Of a DNA stretch of 12,973 nucleotides, positions 1 through 6,271 are shown in pieces (position 1 is the first letter of the stretch; every line of letters starts with the position of its first letter). This DNA is from Syntrophomonadaceae bacterium (GTDB lineage Bacteria > Bacillota > Syntrophomonadia > Syntrophomonadales > Syntrophomonadaceae), in the NCBI GenBank assembly GCA_028686565.1, contig JAQUBU010000044.1:1-12973 (forward strand). Direction: 5' to 3'. The position numbers and the translations under genes were made by a program. The notes under the pieces were generated by a model. That model saw only the letters and a list, made by a program, of their open reading frames with translations, was not told the DNA's origin and did no database searches.

Positions 1-1037
1 TCACTCCCCAGACCAGCATTATGGAAGCGGTGGCTGCCATGGTTGAAAATGGCGAAATGAACGCCCGCTTCATTCCGGTTGAAGGTGAACACAGCGTTCT
101 GGCCGCTGCCGTGGCCGCATCCGCTGCCGGCGCCCGCGTTTTCACAGCTACCTCAGCCAATGGCCTGCTATATATGCACGAAGTGCTACATATGGCTTCC
201 GGCGGACGTTTGCCGGTAGTAATGTGCAACGTCAACCGGGGTGTTTTTGCCCCCTGGACCCTATGGGCCGATCATCAGGACTCATTTGCTCAGCGCGATA
301 CTGGCTGGATACAATTTCACTGCTCCTCCAATCAGGAGGTGTTCAATACCATTCTGCAGGCCTTCCGCGTCGCCGAACAGATCAATATCCCGGTGATGGT
401 CAACTTTGACGGCTTTGCCATATCTCATTGTCTGATGCCCCTCACTCTGCCGGCACAGGAAGATATCGATCGTTTCCTGCCTCCGCATCAGCCGGAATGG
501 CGGCTCGACCCGGCTCATCCTTCTTCGTTCAGCAATGTGACCATGGCGACTGAATACGCACACTTTCGTCAGATGCTGTCCGACGATATCATAGCAGCTA
601 TCCCGCTGGTAAAGCAGGCAGCGCAGGAATATAAGGATATCACCGGCATGTGGGATGGCGATACCATCGACACCTATCGGCTGGAAGACGCTGAGGTGGT
701 TGCCTTTGCAGTCAACAGTATGGCAGCAGAATTAAGACTTTCCATCGATATCCTTCGCGAGCAGGGTATTAAGGCCGGTCTGTTACGGCCGCGCCTTTAT
801 CTGCCTTTCCCTGCCGAGGATATCATCAACGCACTGCCGAAAAATGCGCAGGTTATGGTACTGGATCGCAACTATAACTACGGCCACCCCGGAGGCATTT
901 TAGCTTCTGAACTGAAAAGCTTGCTCTTTGGCCGACGCAATGACATCACGGTTAAAAACCGGGTAATGGGCATTGGTGGCATCGATCTGACTCGCCGCTT
1001 CATGGCTGAAGAGATTCGCGCCATGATGGATGAATAA
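1..1037 (+). CDS. porA: 2-oxoacid (pyruvate):ferredoxin oxidoreductase, alpha subunit (PorA type), 5' partial
   Basis: This is the alpha subunit of a thiamine-diphosphate, iron-sulfur enzyme that reversibly converts pyruvate (or another 2-oxoacid) plus CoA to acyl-CoA, CO2 and reduced ferredoxin in the cytoplasm. The gene starts before the window. The frame is open from base 3 and reads TPQTSIMEA, which continues the family's conserved YPITPQT start, so the ATG at 21 is internal. Next come VEGEHSV, TATSANGLLYM, and the PorA-typical segment with DHQDSFAQRDTGWIQ and PVMVNFDGFAISH; the last part is the C-terminal domain. It ends in a double stop (TAA TAA), 33 bases before the beta subunit, so the two are surely co-transcribed. 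The DHQD and GWIQ segment favours pyruvate over other 2-oxoacids, but the substrate is inferred. Base composition is markedly GC-rich compared with downstream genes. Confidence 0.93.
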   Translation, partial: TPQTSIMEAVAAMVENGEMNARFIPVEGEHSVLAAAVAASAAGARVFTATSANGLLYMHEVLHMASGGRLPVVMCNVNRGVFAPWTLWADHQDSFAQRDTGWIQFHCSSNQEVFNTILQAFRVAEQINIPVMVNFDGFAISHCLMPLTLPAQEDIDRFLPPHQPEWRLDPAHPSSFSNVTMATEYAHFRQMLSDDIIAAIPLVKQAAQEYKDITGMWDGDTIDTYRLEDAEVVAFAVNSMAAELRLSIDILREQGIKAGLLRPRLYLPFPAEDIINALPKNAQVMVLDRNYNYGHPGGILASELKSLLFGRRNDITVKNRVMGIGGIDLTRRFMAEEIRAMMDE

Positions 1038-1070
1038 TAATTCTTAGACCATGAAAGGAATGGATGAGAT

Positions 1071-2009
1071 ATGACTACCAGTATTAAACAACTACCGGAT
1101 ATTGAGATGGTTTTAAGCGGCAACGGAGCCTGCGGCGGCTGCCCCGCCACCATGGCCTTGCGCATCGTGGGCAAGGCTTTGGGTTCAAATGCCATCATGC
1201 TGCTGACCCCCTCCTGCTCGGTTGCCAGCATGGGCATGACCCCCAAGCTGGGTTACAACTGGCCTGGCATTAATATTACATTTGCGTCTGCTGGCTCTTC
1301 GGCCTCCGGTATTACTCACGCACTTGAAATAATGAAGGAAAAGGGCCGTCTGCAAGGCGAGTTGCCCACTGTATTCAGTTGGGTGGGCGATGGCGGCACC
1401 TATGACATAGGCTTTCAGGCTCTTTCCGCCGCAGCCGAACGCAACGAAAATATCATTCACTTTTGTTATAACAACGAAGCCTACAGCAACACCGGAGTTC
1501 AACGCAGCGGGGCTACTCCGCGCGGTACCTACACCACCACCACCCCCACCGGCAAGCGCCAGCCCAAGAAAAACATGGCCCTGCTGATGCTGGAGCACAA
1601 TATTCCCTACGTGGCTACCGCCACCGTGGCTTACCCCGGCGACCTGTACGACAAGGTGGTAAAAGCGAAAAACACCCCTGGTATGAAATACATCGAAATT
1701 TTAGCTCCTTGCTACTTAGGCTGGCAGTTTGATATGTCTGAAACCGTGCAGATGAGCCGTATGGCTGTGCGCAGCGGTGCCTGGCTGTTATGGGAAGCGG
1801 AGAATGGCAAGATCAGCTTTAATAACCCCACCTCACATATGATCAGCGGTAAAAAAGCAGCCGACCCGGTGGATGAATATTTAATGAAGCAGGGCCGCTT
1901 CAACCGACTGCTTAAAGGCCCCGATGCAAAGAGCCGAATTGCTGAAATTCAAGGCGACATTGATCGCGAGATCGCTTTTATGCGGGAACGGGCAAAGATT
2001 ACGATTTAG
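1071..2009 (+). CDS. porB: 2-oxoacid (pyruvate):ferredoxin oxidoreductase, beta subunit (PorB type)
   Basis: This is the thiamine-diphosphate-binding beta subunit, partner of the alpha subunit just upstream. The 312-residue length is normal for PorB. Four cysteines sit where PorB proteins bind a proximal [4Fe-4S] cluster: C21 and C24 (CGGCPA), C49 (TPSCS) and C214 (APCYLGW). The ThDP/Mg motif runs from GDGGTYDIG (residues 106-114) to the NN of CYNNEAYSNTG (about 132-142). All key positions look intact. The start ATG follows a purine-rich stretch with GGA and GGATGAG elements 3-14 bases upstream; no better start exists before the CxxC motif. It is the last gene of the unit and is followed by a strong terminator. 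The gamma and delta (ferredoxin-like) subunits are not visible and may lie upstream. GC-rich like porA. Confidence 0.95.
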   Translation: MTTSIKQLPDIEMVLSGNGACGGCPATMALRIVGKALGSNAIMLLTPSCSVASMGMTPKLGYNWPGINITFASAGSSASGITHALEIMKEKGRLQGELPTVFSWVGDGGTYDIGFQALSAAAERNENIIHFCYNNEAYSNTGVQRSGATPRGTYTTTTPTGKRQPKKNMALLMLEHNIPYVATATVAYPGDLYDKVVKAKNTPGMKYIEILAPCYLGWQFDMSETVQMSRMAVRSGAWLLWEAENGKISFNNPTSHMISGKKAADPVDEYLMKQGRFNRLLKGPDAKSRIAEIQGDIDREIAFMRERAKITI

Positions 2010-2022
2010 CTCCAGACATACC

Positions 2023-2054
2023 AAGCCCTTCCCAAAACGGGAAGGGCTTTTTTT
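2023..2054 (+). terminator. Rho-independent terminator of the porAB unit
   Basis: An 11-bp perfect stem, AAGCCCTTCCC (2023-2033) and GGGAAGGGCTT (2039-2049), encloses the loop AAAAC. A run of seven T (2048-2054) overlaps the stem end. It begins 14 bases after the porB stop, so it closes the operon. Confidence 0.93.
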
Positions 2055-2209
2055 GTGCGGTGCGGGAGATATATTTATATCCATTCCTTTTAGACTTCTC
2101 CTCGTTATAACCCGCCGTCTGTTTTGTTATAGGAACCCGATCGCTTAAAGAGGAGGGAAGATATCTATTCGCATCTTAATTGGTTATTTAGGGAATTTTA
2201 TGGGCTAGG

Positions 2210-3028
2210 CTAGAAATTCTTTTTAAAGACGCAGTTGGTACTCGCCCAACACTCCTTGCAGGACTGCCTGGGTACGGACAGGGGTTTTTCTTTTAGCAGG
2301 GTACGGGCCAGGGCCAGGGCATCCTTTACTGTATCATTGGGACCATCGATTGCGACTATAACTGATCCCTCTGAACCGCTCACTCCACCTGCAGCTACAA
2401 TCGTAGCACCAACACCGAATAATGTCTTTAGGGCTTCTATTTCGGTATATATCCAGGCGAAACCTGCTGGCAGTAGCGCCAAACCGCAGCGCTGCCCCAA
2501 GCTGTAATCCAGCCGGTTAATGCCCATCACCTGTGCAGCCGCCGTACAGGAAGGAATCATCTTTTCATGACCAACCGGTACCAGGAGCTTACAGCCACGG
2601 GCTGCCAAAACACCAAAGGAGCCTCCTACCGTACCACCCATGGGATTAGCCACCAGCACTCCGGCATTACCATTGGCATCAAAGGCATTGGCTCCCTTGA
2701 CAAAGACATCATCTTGGCTAAAGTCCACTATGAACTCCTCCCAGGTAATTTCCTTTATTTGTCCGTTTTCCAGACACATGTTGGCAAAACGGGTATCGGC
2801 ATCAGTAACGCAGGGTACTCCGGCGCTTACGATACCAGCCGCGAACCGGAGTTTCTCATCTGCAGATATGAAGCCAAGTTCCTCAGCTATATATGAGTTG
2901 GTGGTGCCCAAACCTATGATCATCCGGCCATGGGTCAGGGCATGCTGAAATACTGGTTCCTTTATGAGTCCACGAGCGATCAGACGCTTGGCTCCTGCCG
3001 GGGACAAGGAGAAAGTCGCAATCATCAT
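2210..3028 (-). CDS. Uncharacterised protein with ISOCOT-like motif order and a Cys-containing tail
   Basis: I do not recognise this family by name. The 272-residue protein has no signal peptide or clear membrane span. Visible motifs are GLGTTN (residues 39-44), FVKGANAFD (109-117), a glycine-rich NPMGGTVGGSFG stretch (about 128-139) and VPVGHEK (150-156). This order resembles the ISOCOT fold shared by ribose-5-phosphate isomerase and DeoR-type effector domains: a GLGT phosphate loop, a GA[DN] segment, then a strand ending near a lysine. The resemblance is my inference. The C-terminus carries CKEC and one more Cys (C257, C260, C266), which could bind metal or be redox-active. The frame stays open to an ATG at 3082, but AGGAAGG at 3034-3040 points to ATG 3028 or the adjacent ATG 3025. 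It is divergent from a FadR-type regulator, a plausible controller. A sugar-phosphate or acyl-CoA-related role is possible but unproven. Confidence 0.82.
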   Translation of the reverse strand: MMIATFSLSPAGAKRLIARGLIKEPVFQHALTHGRMIIGLGTTNSYIAEELGFISADEKLRFAAGIVSAGVPCVTDADTRFANMCLENGQIKEITWEEFIVDFSQDDVFVKGANAFDANGNAGVLVANPMGGTVGGSFGVLAARGCKLLVPVGHEKMIPSCTAAAQVMGINRLDYSLGQRCGLALLPAGFAWIYTEIEALKTLFGVGATIVAAGGVSGSEGSVIVAIDGPNDTVKDALALARTLLKEKPLSVPRQSCKECWASTNCVFKKNF

Positions 3029-3033
3029 ATTCA

Positions 3034-3040
3034 CCTTCCT
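3034..3040 (-). promoter_or_regulatory. Ribosome binding site fixing the start of the 2210-3028 gene
   Basis: AGGAAGG on the - strand lies 5 bases before ATG 3028 and 8 before ATG 3025. The longer start at 3082 has no such site, and its extra 18 residues are not family-like. Confidence 0.75.
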
Positions 3041-3197
3041 GTTTATTAATAGTTCTTTGCTGGTAAACCAAAAATTGTTCAAGTCTGTATTATTTTAGCA
3101 TGAATAATAGGGCACAGGCACGATATTCAGATAATAATCATTTAGCTGGACACTAATTTTGCTATTAATCGTTAAATTTTTCACTACGATATGGCGT

Positions 3198-3224
3198 TTG
3201 CCAATATAAACATGATATTATAAG
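3198..3224 (+). promoter_or_regulatory. Possible sigma-70-type promoter of the FadR-type gene
   Basis: TTGCCA (3198-3203) and TATAAG (3219-3224) are spaced by 15 bases, slightly short of the optimal 17. An 8-base palindrome ACCATGGT (3279-3286) lies between this site and the start codon and could be an operator half, but it is too short to argue strongly. Confidence 0.25.
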
Positions 3225-3304
3225 TTATGAATTGGGTTGAGAAGCGGCAAAAACCCTGCAAGCGCTCTCCCTTAACAGACCATGGTGAAAGCAGGTAGCA
3301 AAAC

Positions 3305-4018
3305 GTGAGTTTTAAACCTATCAAAACCAAAAAAATTTATGAAGAAATTATGGAACAGCTTAAAGATATGATAAGCAGCGGTGAACTCAAACCTGGTGAA
3401 AGATTGCCCTCCGAACGTGATATGTCTGATTCTTTGGGGGTAAGCCGGGCTTCGGTACGCGAAGCATTAACCGCTTTAGAAGCAATTGGCATTTTAGCAA
3501 TTCACCCCGGCGAAGGGACTTTTGTACGAGAAACCAGCGTATCCCGGGTTTTTGAACCTCTGGCTATGGTTCTGGCGGTGGAAAGAAATCCAGGTGCTCA
3601 AATGATGGAAATTCGCAGAATACTGGAAACTGAAGCTGCTGCCCTGGCCGCCCTTCGCGCTAATGAAGAAAACCTAAAAAACATAGAAGATATACTGGAT
3701 AAGATGAAAAAAGCCGATAAGATACAGGATGCCGTGGAATTTGATCTAAAATTCCACTATGCCATCGCTGAAGCTTCACATAATACTATTCTTTTGCGGA
3801 TGATGAATACAGTTGCAGATTTAATGCATCATACATTCAGAACTAATCGGGAGAATTTTTATGCCGATGAATTAAATGGTCCGCGTACTTTACGTGAACA
3901 TGAAGCTATAGCCGCCGCCATCCGAGCCCAAAAACCTGATTTGGCCCGGGATAAGATGCTGGAGCATATTAACAATATCGAAGCTGGTATCGAACACGGC
4001 CTGAATTACCAGGAATAA
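3305..4018 (+). CDS. GntR-family transcriptional regulator, FadR/FCD subfamily
   Basis: This is a cytoplasmic DNA-binding regulator of 237 residues, typical for the subfamily. The N-terminal winged helix-turn-helix (about residues 8-75) has the GntR signature GELKPGERLPSERDMSDSLGVSR, quoted here as GELKPGERLPSERD then VSRASVREAL, ending in the wing HPGEGTFV. The C-terminal FCD domain (about 100-225) keeps candidate metal ligands D147, H151, H199 and H221, with the spacing usual for metal-binding FCD proteins. The start is GTG; a TAG at 3296-3298 closes the frame just upstream, and the Shine-Dalgarno is weak (AGGT at 3293-3296). FCD regulators usually sense small organic acids such as lactate, pyruvate, gluconate or acyl groups. 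Divergence from the 2210-3028 gene and nearness to porAB make these likely targets, by inference. It converges on the L,D-transpeptidase gene with only 13 bases between stops and no terminator seen. Confidence 0.93.
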   Translation: MSFKPIKTKKIYEEIMEQLKDMISSGELKPGERLPSERDMSDSLGVSRASVREALTALEAIGILAIHPGEGTFVRETSVSRVFEPLAMVLAVERNPGAQMMEIRRILETEAAALAALRANEENLKNIEDILDKMKKADKIQDAVEFDLKFHYAIAEASHNTILLRMMNTVADLMHHTFRTNRENFYADELNGPRTLREHEAIAAAIRAQKPDLARDKMLEHINNIEAGIEHGLNYQE

Positions 4019-4031
4019 CTGTGCTGAACTG

Positions 4032-5003
4032 CTACTTTATCATTCCCATGGCACGATAGGTTCCTTCATCAACTATTCCGGTTGGCTGCAAATCATGCCA
4101 AACTTGATAGTATTTTACCGCCAATTCGGTCATGTTTCCAAAGCGGCCATCCGCCCGGTCAAAAACTAATCCCAGTTCTTTTAGTCTGCTCTGAACATAA
4201 ACCACTCTTTGTCCCGATGATTTCTTTTGCAATGTTACCGGTTTTAAATCTTCGGGAAACATTTTGCCATTTTCAACTATCCTTACCATCGTACCTTCTT
4301 TTACATTGGGATATAAATCCTCAACATGTCTATTGAGCATGCGAATGCAGCCATGTGAAGCAAAAGTTCCTATCGATCCAGGTTTATTGGTTCCATGGAT
4401 GCCAAAAATACCCCAGGGCACATTTAAACCCATCCAACGGGTACCAAAACCATTCCCCCAGTTCAGAGACTTTTGGACAATTTTCCATTCACCCAAGGGG
4501 GAAGGAGTACTGCTTTTCCCTACCGCTACAGGATATTGTTTAAAAACAATATCGTTTTTATACAATGTAAGACTGCGCTTAGCTACATCAATTTCTATGA
4601 GCAATCTCTCCTCTTGCTCACTATTGTTTTCAGCAACACAGGGTTCATTAGCTTCACTAACCATTAAATTTTCCCAAACTGATTGCGATACAATACCATT
4701 ATCCTGTAAACCATTTGCAGTCTGAAACAGCTTAACTACTTGGCTGGTATCCTTGCTGTAAATGCCGTTGGGTTCTATATCATATCCCAGTTCTTTGAGG
4801 CGCGCTTGCAGCATCCAAACAGCTTCTCCTTCTATACCGGCTTCACAGAGATACAGATCAGGATAATCAGTACGGTCAACTCGCAAGGGGATAAGTAATT
4901 TCTGTTCATTCTTTGCTACTTTCTCTTCAGCTGCCATAACTGTTGCATTAAACAAAAATAAACCCAATATCACAATCGTCATCGTCATTACTTTATGCAA
5001 CAC
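4032..5003 (-). CDS. Exported L,D-transpeptidase (YkuD) flanked by two peptidoglycan-binding domains
   Basis: This cell-wall enzyme forms L,D (3-3) cross-links, or attaches groups to peptidoglycan stems, outside the membrane. The 323 residues begin with a signal peptide: hydrophobic core about residues 7-20 and a likely cut after TVMA, near residue 24. A first PG_binding_1-like domain follows (about 55-114, with WMLQARLKELGY and a DNGIVS turn). The YkuD catalytic domain spans about 133-244, with HGTN (203-206) and SHGCIRM (216-222); C219 is the nucleophile and H203 and H217 are conserved. A second PG-binding domain (about 264-320) has VQSRLKELG and GRFGNMTELAVKYYQ. The start is GTG with AGGAGG 7 bases upstream; an adjacent TTG is less well spaced. 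It lies downstream of a polysaccharide deacetylase on the same strand, separated by 192 bases with a long hairpin, so expression may be partly independent. A sporulation role is possible but not shown. Confidence 0.94.
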   Translation of the reverse strand: MLHKVMTMTIVILGLFLFNATVMAAEEKVAKNEQKLLIPLRVDRTDYPDLYLCEAGIEGEAVWMLQARLKELGYDIEPNGIYSKDTSQVVKLFQTANGLQDNGIVSQSVWENLMVSEANEPCVAENNSEQEERLLIEIDVAKRSLTLYKNDIVFKQYPVAVGKSSTPSPLGEWKIVQKSLNWGNGFGTRWMGLNVPWGIFGIHGTNKPGSIGTFASHGCIRMLNRHVEDLYPNVKEGTMVRIVENGKMFPEDLKPVTLQKKSSGQRVVYVQSRLKELGLVFDRADGRFGNMTELAVKYYQVWHDLQPTGIVDEGTYRAMGMIK

Positions 5004-5010
5004 CGAATAA

Positions 5011-5016
5011 CCTCCT
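5011..5016 (-). promoter_or_regulatory. Strong ribosome binding site selecting the GTG start of the L,D-transpeptidase gene
   Basis: A perfect AGGAGG on the - strand sits 7 bases before GTG 5003. The first ATG in frame is five codons further in and is too far away. Confidence 0.8.
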
Positions 5017-5071
5017 AAAGTTAATTATTTTGCTTTAATATTCTGCCCAAATTTGTTCGAAAAATTAATCA

Positions 5072-5122
5072 GCTCCCGAACAAACAATGCAAATCTTATG
5101 TTTGCATTGTTTGTTCGGGAGC
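5072..5122. repeat. Perfect 22-bp inverted repeat (long hairpin) between two cell-wall genes
   Basis: The arms at 5072-5093 and 5101-5122 are perfect reverse complements over 22 bases, around the 7-base loop TCTTATG. Read on the + strand the stem is followed by AG and six T (5125-5130), a terminator-like layout, but no + strand gene lies upstream. On the - strand, the direction of both flanking genes, the stem is followed by TGATTAA and then TTTTT, a weaker terminator. The segment TTTGTTCG (5052-5059) repeats part of the right arm and could pair with CGAACAAA (5077-5084) in the left arm, giving an alternative fold. It could be a terminator or attenuator between the deacetylase and transpeptidase genes, or a relic of a small mobile repeat. 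Confidence 0.85.
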
Positions 5123-5142
5123 AGTTTTTTCCGCACCGCTGC

Positions 5143-5169
5143 AACGAGGGGGACCGCTTTCGCCTCGTT
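5143..5169. repeat. Small inverted repeat downstream of the polysaccharide deacetylase gene
   Basis: AACGAGG (5143-5149) pairs with CCTCGTT (5163-5169) around a 13-base GC-rich loop. It lies 27 bases after the deacetylase stop in transcription direction. No T run follows directly, so it is not a standard terminator by itself; it may stabilise the mRNA end or act with the larger hairpin. Confidence 0.5.
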
Positions 5170-5195
5170 ATACAGATTTAATAAAACAACTGGTT

Positions 5196-5921
5196 TTATT
5201 TTGCTTCTTTAGAGCCCAGGGCTATGAGCTCGGGAATTGTTACAAACTGGTATCCTTTCGCAGAAAGTGACTCAATAATTAATTCAGTGGCTTTTACATC
5301 CATCCATCTTGATTTGCTGATTCCATCATGCAATAAAATAATCCCTCCCGGGTTAATATTATTTTCTACCCGCTTACACATTAATTCAGGAGTGGAAGCA
5401 TTACGATTATCAGCACAGATTGTCCACATAATTGTACTGGCACCGTTATTTTCGGCAGCCGTCAATATCTTTCCGGCAATAAAACCACGCGGAGGACGAA
5501 AAAGAGTGGTTTTCTGCCCGCTTATCGTTTCCATTGTCTGGTCCCACTGCTTCAATTCGGCCATTACTTCAGATTCCTGTTTATTTTTCAAATCAGCTGG
5601 ATGGTGATAGGTGTGATTGCCCAGAACGTTACCGCGCTTAATAACATCACGGACTATATCAGGATACTTATCCATTTGGCTGCCGATCATGAAGAAGGTG
5701 CCCTTGATTCCATATTTATCTAGAATATCAAGTATTTCAGGAGTATAAATGGGATGAGGTCCATCATCAAAAGTTATTGCAATTATTTTCTCATTCGTCT
5801 CAATTCTGTAAATCAAACGATCCTCATAATACGGAACTGACAAAGAATCACCCGGCTGAAAAAGAAATAACAAAAACATAAATATACCACATATAGAATA
5901 CAAGAAACCCTTATGTTTCAA
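5196..5921 (-). CDS. Membrane-anchored polysaccharide deacetylase (NodB domain)
   Basis: This carbohydrate esterase family 4 enzyme removes acetyl groups from peptidoglycan or a related glycan outside the membrane, using a bound metal. The 241 residues begin with a hydrophobic segment (about 6-21) that acts as signal or anchor. The NodB domain keeps all five motifs: TFDDGP (50-55; D52 catalytic base, D53 metal ligand), HTYHH (103-107; H103 and H107 metal ligands), RPPRG (142-146), WTICADNR (about 166-173), and LLHDG (196-200). Length and layout resemble the sporulation or cell-wall deacetylases of Firmicutes (PdaA/PdaB-like), but I cannot assign one. The start is TTG: GGAGG lies 7 bases upstream and no ATG occurs before the hydrophobic segment. 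A 14-base palindrome abuts the ribosome binding site. The L,D-transpeptidase gene is next downstream, so both probably serve cell-wall remodelling. Confidence 0.94.
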   Translation of the reverse strand: MKHKGFLYSICGIFMFLLFLFQPGDSLSVPYYEDRLIYRIETNEKIIAITFDDGPHPIYTPEILDILDKYGIKGTFFMIGSQMDKYPDIVRDVIKRGNVLGNHTYHHPADLKNKQESEVMAELKQWDQTMETISGQKTTLFRPPRGFIAGKILTAAENNGASTIMWTICADNRNASTPELMCKRVENNINPGGIILLHDGISKSRWMDVKATELIIESLSAKGYQFVTIPELIALGSKEAK

Positions 5922-5928
5922 AAACAGT

Positions 5929-5933
5929 CCTCC
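5929..5933 (-). promoter_or_regulatory. Ribosome binding site selecting the TTG start of the deacetylase gene
   Basis: GGAGG within GGGGGAGGA on the - strand is 7 bases before TTG 5921. No alternative ATG or GTG is equally well placed. Confidence 0.75.
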
Positions 5934-5939
5934 CCCGCT

Positions 5940-5953
5940 AAAGACTAGTCTTT
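5940..5953. promoter_or_regulatory. 14-bp perfect palindrome next to the deacetylase ribosome binding site, possible operator
   Basis: AAAGACTAGTCTTT is fully self-complementary and lies 4 bases upstream of the GGGGGAGGA site in transcription direction. Position and symmetry fit a repressor site or a small mRNA hairpin controlling ribosome access. No family is assigned. Confidence 0.4.
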
Positions 5954-5985
5954 TTACAAAACCAAATGATGTTTAATCTTTTAAC

Positions 5986-5998
5986 TTAATGACATTAA
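5986..5998. promoter_or_regulatory. Inverted repeat upstream of the deacetylase gene, possible operator
   Basis: TTAATG and CATTAA are perfect 6-base arms around a single A, 65 bases before the TTG start. It resembles the repeat at 9877-9892 by the glycosyltransferase promoter. Confidence 0.3.
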
Positions 5999-6227
5999 AC
6001 AATAATATCCGACTTTGCATCCTATATTTTAATGGAATCAGAACATTCTTACCAGACATAATTCGAGTGCTGCTTGAATAATTTTATTAATCTTTTACTC
6101 GTTATATTCACTTTATAATTGTTTTAGTAATTTCCTGGTATTCCACCGCCACGAACGATTTAAGTATTTTGCAAATGCGAGGATCAATAATGGAATCTCA
6201 TTTTTGATGACAAATGTGGAAGCACAC

Positions 6228-6255
6228 AAAAAAAACCTGTCCTTACGGACAGGTT
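6228..6255 (-). terminator. Rho-independent terminator of the HD-GYP gene
   Basis: A 9-bp perfect stem AACCTGTCC/GGACAGGTT (arms 6234-6242 and 6247-6255) encloses a 4-base loop. On the - strand eight T follow (6235-6228). It begins 16 bases after the HD-GYP stop. Confidence 0.92.
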
Positions 6256-6271
6256 CGGTTTTATTCATGAG

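Larger units (their letters stand above)
5922..6271. other. AT-rich intergenic region, 350 bases
   Basis: No protein gene is supported here. It holds the deacetylase ribosome binding site, a 14-base palindrome AAAGACTAGTCTTT (5940-5953), an inverted repeat TTAATG-A-CATTAA (5986-5998), an isolated + strand TATAAT (6114-6119) without a good -35, and the terminator of the HD-GYP gene at its far end. I found no confident promoter for the deacetylase gene. The interval 6120-6225 shows nothing I can name. Confidence 0.6.

Noticed and set aside
1051..1074. Seven-codon reading frame overlapping the porB start
   Set aside because: It is too short to judge, and the purine-rich bases are simply the porB ribosome-binding region.
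2193..2224. Terminator GAATTT/AAATTC followed by T run at the end of the 2210-3028 gene
   Set aside because: The T run is on the + strand, the stem is AT-only with a 15-base loop, and it overlaps the coding end of the - strand gene.
3029..3082. Upstream extension of the unrecognised protein to ATG 3082
   Set aside because: The ribosome binding site at 3034-3040 serves ATG 3028/3025, and the extension has no such site and unlike composition.
3279..3286. ACCATGGT palindrome as a FadR-type operator
   Set aside because: It is only 8 bases and lacks the TGGT-N-ACCA arrangement typical for this subfamily; kept only as a remark.
5052..5093. LexA-type box from GTTCG and CGAAC elements near the long hairpin
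   Set aside because: The Firmicute box needs CGAAC and GTTCG four bases apart in that order; here order and spacing are wrong.
5004..5195. Riboswitch in the transpeptidase leader
   Set aside because: I compared it by eye with cyclic-di-GMP and cyclic-di-AMP riboswitch core sequences and found no match.
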